A stretch of DNA of 64,000 nucleotides from Camellia lanceoleosa (lineage: Eukaryota > Streptophyta > Magnoliopsida > Ericales > Theaceae): contig JANUSC010000392.1 in NCBI GenBank assembly GCA_025200525.1, positions 62,001 through 126,000 of the forward strand, in the 5' to 3' direction. The position numbers and the translations under genes were made by a program. The notes beneath the pieces are model-generated. The model had not been told where the DNA came from. It was given only the letters and a program-made list of their open reading frames with translations, and ran no database searches. This document shows, piece after piece, positions 58,687 to 64,000 of this stretch (position 1 is its first letter; every line of letters starts with the position of its first letter).

Positions 58687-60137
58687 GTGTTTTAGAAAGT
58701 AAGTAAAAAGTTAATTTTTTTAATTTATTTTATTTTTTTATAAATAAAAAATATAAGAAGTGATATAATTTAAAATAAATAAAAAAAATTAAAAATATAT
58801 TTTTTTTTCTTCCCAAAACACCTCTAAATGTATTGATTAATAAAAACTACAAACAATCTACAACTGATAATCACACCCCAAAAAAAAAAAATTAAAAAAA
58901 TTAAAAAAAAAAAATAAAAAAAAATGCAAAACTATGCCGTATCAAGGCAGAGGAGCCGCCCAGTCATTTTCTTGAATTAATGCACCATTTATAAGGCCGC
59001 AGATGGTGGGAATGAGTCCAAAGCAGCGTGTTGACTCTCTCTCTCTCTCTCACCATCATCAATCAATGCGCTACTCCTACCAACAATGTTATAGACGTTC
59101 AAATTCTTATCACTAACACGATCATTAATGATGTAAAAAAATAAATAAATAAATAAAATTAAAATATAAAATATATGTAATAGTAAGTAAGATTTACTGT
59201 TACATAATTAGAATAACCACTAATTAGTAGTCTGTACCATTTTTTCTACTCCTACTATCACTATTAGGCGGTTTGATAATGAATGAAAGGAGTGAAATTG
59301 TGTTTGTTTCGAGGGTAATTATTAATGTAAAAGTTGTTAAATTATTATTTTATAAAAAAATATAAAATATTAAAATTAATAAAATTATGATTTTTATTTA
59401 ATAAAAAATACAAAAATATTAAACATTAATATTTTTAAAAAAAATTAACATGTAAGAGTAATAAAAAAATACTTAGTCAGAGGATTAACTTATAATTAAG
59501 GGTGTGTGTGTGGTGTGATTCTGACAGTTTGAGAGTAAAATTACAAATTGAATAGCAGGTTAGCAGATTGACAAATTGCGGTTTAGACGACTTTTGACGG
59601 ATTGACAAATTGAAGAATATTTTAACTAATTATTATACATTTGTATAATATATAACACTAATTTGTATAATATGTTTTAGATATATAACACAAAATAATT
59701 TTACATAATATGTTTCATATATATAACAATTAATTTGTAATAAATTTTATATCTTAAATCTTTCTCACATTCATTTTACATTGATATTTTATTGAAAGTT
59801 AAAAAATATATATGTATTAATTATAGCAGAGTAGAACAGTTCAGTTGACGGATTATAAATTTTAAAATTTAAACCGCAATTAACGGTTGAAGCGGTACGA
59901 ATTAATACGAATCAATGCAATTTTAACAAATTAAACAATATTTTACACAATTCTACTTATAATACCCACTCTCCCACCTCCATCTCAATTCTCTTTCCAT
60001 AGCCCATCCTAATTAGAAACTCATCTCAGTCTCTTCTGCATCTCACAAAATAAATACAACATTACATCTCAATCATAACCCCTCATCCACCACCCAAAAC
60101 CAAAACAAACGGGCCAACAAACGGGCCTAGGTTTATT
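58687..60137. other. Intergenic DNA upstream of the CAR gene
   Basis: AT-rich, with A-runs (58870-58925), a short (CT)n at about 59035-59050, and no ORF that looks coding. Two GGGCC motifs at 60110-60128 just precede the gene's TATA box and may be proximal promoter elements. Confidence 0.55.
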
Positions 60138-60140
60138 GTC

Positions 60141-60147
60141 TATAAAG
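60141..60147 (+). promoter_or_regulatory. TATA box of the CAR-like gene
   Basis: TATAAAG, about 127 bp before the ATG, followed by a CT-rich stretch typical of a plant 5' leader. The leader would start near 60170. Confidence 0.55.
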
Positions 60148-60267
60148 TATATCTTCTCTTCATTAGCCCCCAACTCATACATTTCTCAAGAATCCCCAGC
60201 ACGACTTTCATCAAACCCAAATCATATTTTCTTTCAATTTTAAACTTGGATTCATTGGTTGATTCAG

Positions 60268-63200
60268 ATGGAAAACTTGATGGGATTGCTCAGAATTCAC
60301 ATCCACAGAGGCATAAATCTTGCCATCAGAGATGTCACAAGCAGTGATCCTTATGTTGTTGTCCGCATGGGCAAACAGGTGGTTACCACTACTCTCGTTC
60401 TCACTCTATTATGTTCCTTTTCAGTACCTGTGTGTTTTTGTTCTTCAAATTCAAACACTTTCTTGTGAGGCATGAAATCTGATTTGTTATTCATTTGTGT
60501 GAATCGTTTGTTTCAAGCAGAAATTAAAAACTCGAGTAGTGAAGAAAAATGTTAATCCTGAATGGAATGAAGATTTGACTCTTTCCATCGCAGACCCAAA
60601 TCTCCCAATTAATCTTGTAAGTGTTTTCTACGATCCCCAAAACATCCTTCAACTTTTGGTGCAGATATTATTATAAGTTGGTTTATATTTGGGATTTATT
60701 TTTGTTTTTATTGAATTTTTTATTTTTTAGGTCTCTTTATATTTGACAATCTTCAAAGTTTCAAAAAAATTGTTTTTTTTAAAAGGGTAAAATACATCGA
60801 CTATTCATGAAGTTTGGAAAAATTTTATTAAATAATGTTTTGACATAATTATATCGATTTTTCTTTTAAGTAAGTTTTTTGTTTTTGTTTTTAAATCAAT
60901 AGGAAAGTAATTTACAAGTATGATCTCACAGTTAACAAGGTCAATAAAACCCAAACCTAAGCCCAACAAACACTTCACTGTTACTTACATACAAGTTACA
61001 ACTCCATGATAGTGGAGAAATAAACACCACCACAAAAGGGTATCAAAATCATCTACCAGAAATGGTGTTACACAACTGTAAGAACAAATATCCTAATTTT
61101 CTTTTAAGTGAGGTTAGACCATCTCCAACGGTTCAGCTAATCCAACACCAAATTTAAATTTTGATGAAAAATGTCCCTTTTCATGCTCCAACGGTTTCAT
61201 CAGATTGATATCAAATCGATAATTCAGCAAATCTTTCATCAAACTGAGTACAGGCGAAGCATTTCACCAAATTTCACCAAATCATCGCTCTCGACCGTTG
61301 TTTGAGAGACCAACGTCGACCATCCGTTGACCAACCGGTTGACCAACCGTCAACCGCCTAAAGGTTCAAACGGTTCAAAAGCGATAAAAAAAAAAGACAA
61401 AAATTTTTTTTTTGCCTAGGTGGTCGACCACCCGGTCGACCGGCCGGTTGACCACCCGGTCGACCACCCAGAAAGTTCAAAAGGTCCAAAAAAGGTTCAA
61501 CCGGTTCCAAAAAAAAAAAAAAATTTGGGCTTTACCGGTCGACCGGCCGGTCGACCGGCCGGTCAACCAACCGGTTGCCCGGTGTAAATTTGATGCAACA
61601 AATTTGATGTAAACCGTTGGAACGCGAAGTATCAAATCAAGGAAATCGCCCATTTTTGACTCAAATCTGATGAAATTTTTGCTGAACCGTTGGAGATGCT
61701 CTTAAAAGGTGCAAAACATGGTTATGGAAACAAAAGTTATAAATAAAATAAAATATGCGTTTTAGTGTTAAAATATTACATTATTTTTCCATCTTCGTTT
61801 GGGAAAAAAAAAAATTTAACCTGATTTTTTGGCTAATAGTTTGACTAAATTAGCTCTGTGTGAAAAGAATTTTTTGTTTTTCTGCTTTTAGTTTGAGAAA
61901 AAATGAAATTATTATGGTTTGGACGGAGCATTGTCTTATTGACTTATTTAATTTATTTTATCTTTTTTGTACTTTTTTTAGTCCTAACCTAAACCCAACT
62001 CACTTGTCAAAAAAGGACTAAATAACTAATTACTAATGAGAAGGGAGTTTAGTGTTACGTGAATTAAAATTTTGAAGCAATATTTGGTTGACTGGAATGA
62101 AATGATCATTTCATCAAAAATGGTTATTCTCATGTTTGATTATTAGACTAAAAAAAATAATAGCAAATACATTACAAATGTAATCATTTTTCACCATTTT
62201 AAGGAAATGGTCATTACATAGAAAAGTTTAAGGAATAACCATTTCATTCTATTTCATTTCAGTTTAATGAATCAAATAGAGAATCAGGGTGCCGAATGTA
62301 ACTTAAGTATGCTAAACTTGCGAGATTTACTGTATTTTTATCAAATTTCTGTAGAGATTAGTGTAATTTACCCTTTTTAGAAATTCTACTCAAGACAAAA
62401 ATAAACAAATTTTTTGATTTTTTTTGGATAAAATTTGAATAATTTTCCTCTTTTGTAAACTTTCTAAAATTTGTTTACATATATATATATATATATAAAT
62501 TAGGCTCATCTAGTCTTTTTTTATTTATTTTTTTGTTAAATGGAATGGGAGAATTACATCCCTGTGAGCCGGATTTTTTTTTGTTTTTTAACCCAAATAT
62601 GAAGAGGTGCAAGTGTCATAATTTTTGCCTTGTACATCACCACAAAATGACTTGCACACTACATGTTTTTGTAATTTTTTTTTCTCCCTCCCACTATGCT
62701 GTAATTCCCCCAAATGAAATTGCAGTGCAGGTTATAGATTCGTCTAGTTTAGACAGAGTTAAGAACTCAAAAAAAAAAAGAAAAAAAATTACTGAAAACA
62801 AAAGTAAATCAAAGAAATAAGCTGCTTATAAGCTGTCCAAGGTCTAAATGACCACTCAAAAGCAGCAGATGAACTTGTTCAATTACTATTTCATGAAGAG
62901 CATCCCAGTGAGGAGAAACAAGAGCTTTATGCTCAAATCATGAAATCCAAATAATGAAAGAGATTATCATATTCTAGATTGACTAAGCTTATAGAAAGAG
63001 ATATGCTAATGGTTTTTTAACCACCATTTTAATTTTATGACATTGCAGTCTGTGTTTGACAAGGATATATTCACTCTTGATGACAAAATGGGAGACGCAG
63101 AGTTTGATATTAAACCGTTCATAGAAGCTCTAAAAATGCGGTTGGAAGGCCTCCCTACAGGAACCATAATCACGAGAATCAAACCAACCCGAGAAAATTG

Positions 63201-63339
63201 CCTAGCCGAAGAGAGCTGCATTGTCTGGATCAATGGCCAAGTTGTTCAAAACATGTTTCTTAGACTCCGAAATGTGGAGCGCGGTGAGGTGGAACTGCAA
63301 CTGCAGTGGATTAACATTCCCGGTTCCAGGGGCTTGTAG
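60268..63339 (+). CDS. CAR: C2-domain ABA-related (CAR) family protein
   Basis: Three exons: 60268-60378, 60521-60616 and 63049-63339, giving 165 aa, the usual CAR length. CAR proteins are small Ca2+-dependent phospholipid-binding C2 proteins that bring PYR/PYL abscisic-acid receptors to the plasma membrane. Residues 1-37 hold RGINLAIRDVTSSDPYVVV with Ca2+-loop Asp22 and Asp27. Exon 2 holds VVKKNVNPEWNEDLTLS. Exon 3 holds VFDKDIFTLDDKMGDAEFDI (Asp73, Asp75, Asp81), then the CAR-specific stretch (GTIITRIKPTRENCLAEES) and the end GEVELQLQWINIPGSRGL. All splice sites are GT-AG (CAG/GTGGTT, CTT/GTAAGT; acceptors GCAG). The ATG at 60268 is chosen because it begins the family's MEN-LxGLLRI start. 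Intron 2 is 2,432 bp and holds a MITE. Complete and apparently functional. Confidence 0.92.
61117..61701. mobile_element. MITE, PIF/Harbinger-like, copy 2, in intron 2 of the CAR gene
   Basis: Same ends as 7401-7968 (GACCATCTCCAACGG and CCGTTGGAGATGCTC), with TTA on both sides (61114-61116 and 61702-61704). The interior again consists of GGTCGACCGGCCGGTTGACC-type palindromes and A-runs. Confidence 0.85.
62081..62279. mobile_element. Possible small MITE in intron 2 of the CAR gene
   Basis: TATTTGGTTGACTGGAATGA at the left and TTTAATGAATCAAATA at the right are weak inverted repeats. Inside, GAATGAAATGATCATTTC and its complement recur. Ends and TSD are uncertain. Confidence 0.35.
62832..62951 (+). 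other. Coding-like segment in intron 2 of the CAR gene, unidentified
   Basis: An open stretch of about 40 codons ending at TAA 62952 reads GLNDHSKAADELVQLLFHEE followed by HPSEEKQELYAQIMKSK. It is amphipathic and charged, unlike the surrounding AT-rich sequence, and preceded by a possible splice acceptor (TCCAAG/G). NEIAVQVIDSSSLDRV can be read at about 62716-62763 in another frame. It may be a captured exon fragment. I do not recognise the protein. Confidence 0.4.
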
Positions 63340-64000
63340 GATTATAAAAAATAAATAAATGTTAATACTCTTATATGATTGTGTGCTTTTGTAAATGTAG
63401 AGGAACTTAAATGTGAAACTTATATAAGACTGATGATTGAAGCTAGTGTTTTGACTCTTGTTTTCGTTCTTAATTTCTTGTTGAGCTTCAGGATACAATG
63501 ATTGAAATTTTGTTTAAGAGTATGTAAAAAAAAGTGATACAAATTCATAGGAGTACTTTATTTATCATTTTGGTGGCATCAAAATTTGTGAAATTCTGAG
63601 ATGGGAGGTTTGTTCTTGGTGTGGGGAGGAGCTGTATGGTTGGTTTCAGCTTTGCTCTTCTTGGTGCTGCTTTTGCTACCATTGTCGTGTTAACAGAGCC
63701 ACCACCAAACCCCAACCCAACGGATTTGGTTTAGTGAGAGGCAAATAAATGACTTAATATCAAAGAAGAGGTCATAGTGTCGAATCTTATGAAAGTCAAA
63801 CATTCCAAACTTTAAGTTACGGAAGATTTGTCATGTTGTTAACTTTAGAGTCTCGAATTAGTCGAGGTTAGTCGAGGTGTGCGTAAGTTAGCTCCAACAC
63901 CCGATAAAAAAAAAAATTAAAAAAAAAAAGCCACCACCACTGGCTCTCTGTTAATAGAACCTTCTGGATTCTTCTATCACCATCTTCCCTTTTTCTCCAT
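63340..64000. other. 3' flank of the CAR gene
   Basis: 3' untranslated region, then intergenic DNA. A 30-codon frame at 63601-63693 (MGGLFLVWGGAVWLVSAL, then Leu-rich) would be a single membrane-spanning peptide. Its support is only composition and an ATG, so I do not call it a gene. Confidence 0.5.
63350..63355 (+). terminator. Possible poly(A) signal of the CAR gene
   Basis: AATAAA 11 bp after the TAG stop, followed by ATAAATG and T-rich sequence. Such a close signal may be used together with later ones. Confidence 0.4.

Noticed and set aside
63601..63693. 30-codon hydrophobic peptide as a gene
   Set aside because: Only an ATG and Leu-rich composition support it; there is no promoter, homologue or conserved context.

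Overview
This window is plant nuclear DNA, almost certainly from a eudicot. It has AT-rich intergenic sequence dense in MITEs, several long Ty3/gypsy LTR retrotransposons of the Tat type (extra RNase H after the reverse transcriptase module, plus extra antisense ORFs), and one ordinary intron-containing plant gene, a CAR-family C2-domain protein. I cannot name the species.

Layout. 1-7218: the 3' half of a decayed plus-strand Tat-like element (element 1). It holds a broken pol, short tandem repeats downstream of pol, an antisense gypsy-associated ORF (3706-6223) and a probable 3' LTR. 7219-16979: AT-rich intergenic DNA with MITEs and a terminal-inverted-repeat element carrying about 1 kb of CCA-rich minisatellite. 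16980-36356: element A, a minus-strand Tat-like element with 802-bp LTRs and target-site duplication (TSD) GTTAT; its gag is interrupted by a 3,868-bp probable solo LTR (TSD CCCAC). 36357-42935: intergenic DNA with a 130-bp near-perfect hairpin, a Helitron-like relic and a 2.4-kb foldback element made of opposed arrays of palindromic repeats. 42936-58426: element B, a plus-strand copy of the same family as A with 800-bp LTRs and TSD AATAT. 58427-64000: flanking DNA with a MITE, then the CAR gene (60268-63339), whose second intron holds a further MITE.

Elements A and B share one architecture: 5' LTR, primer-binding site, gag, protease, reverse transcriptase, RNase H, archaeal-type RNase H, integrase, then on the opposite strand aORF2 and aORF1, then polypurine tract and 3' LTR. 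aORF2 carries a plant-mobile-domain-like region followed by basic and coiled-coil segments. It has two GT-AG introns at the same places in both copies, in the antisense orientation, so the antisense transcript appears to be a spliced mRNA that the element's own genomic RNA cannot lose. The two copies are close in LTRs, pol and aORF1 but clearly more divergent in the aORF2 domain.

Both copies are mutationally dead for pol: nonsense codons (mostly C-to-T or G-to-A), frameshifts, and replacement of a catalytic glutamate in the second RNase H. Identity levels and counts were read by eye from the two copies, not computed.
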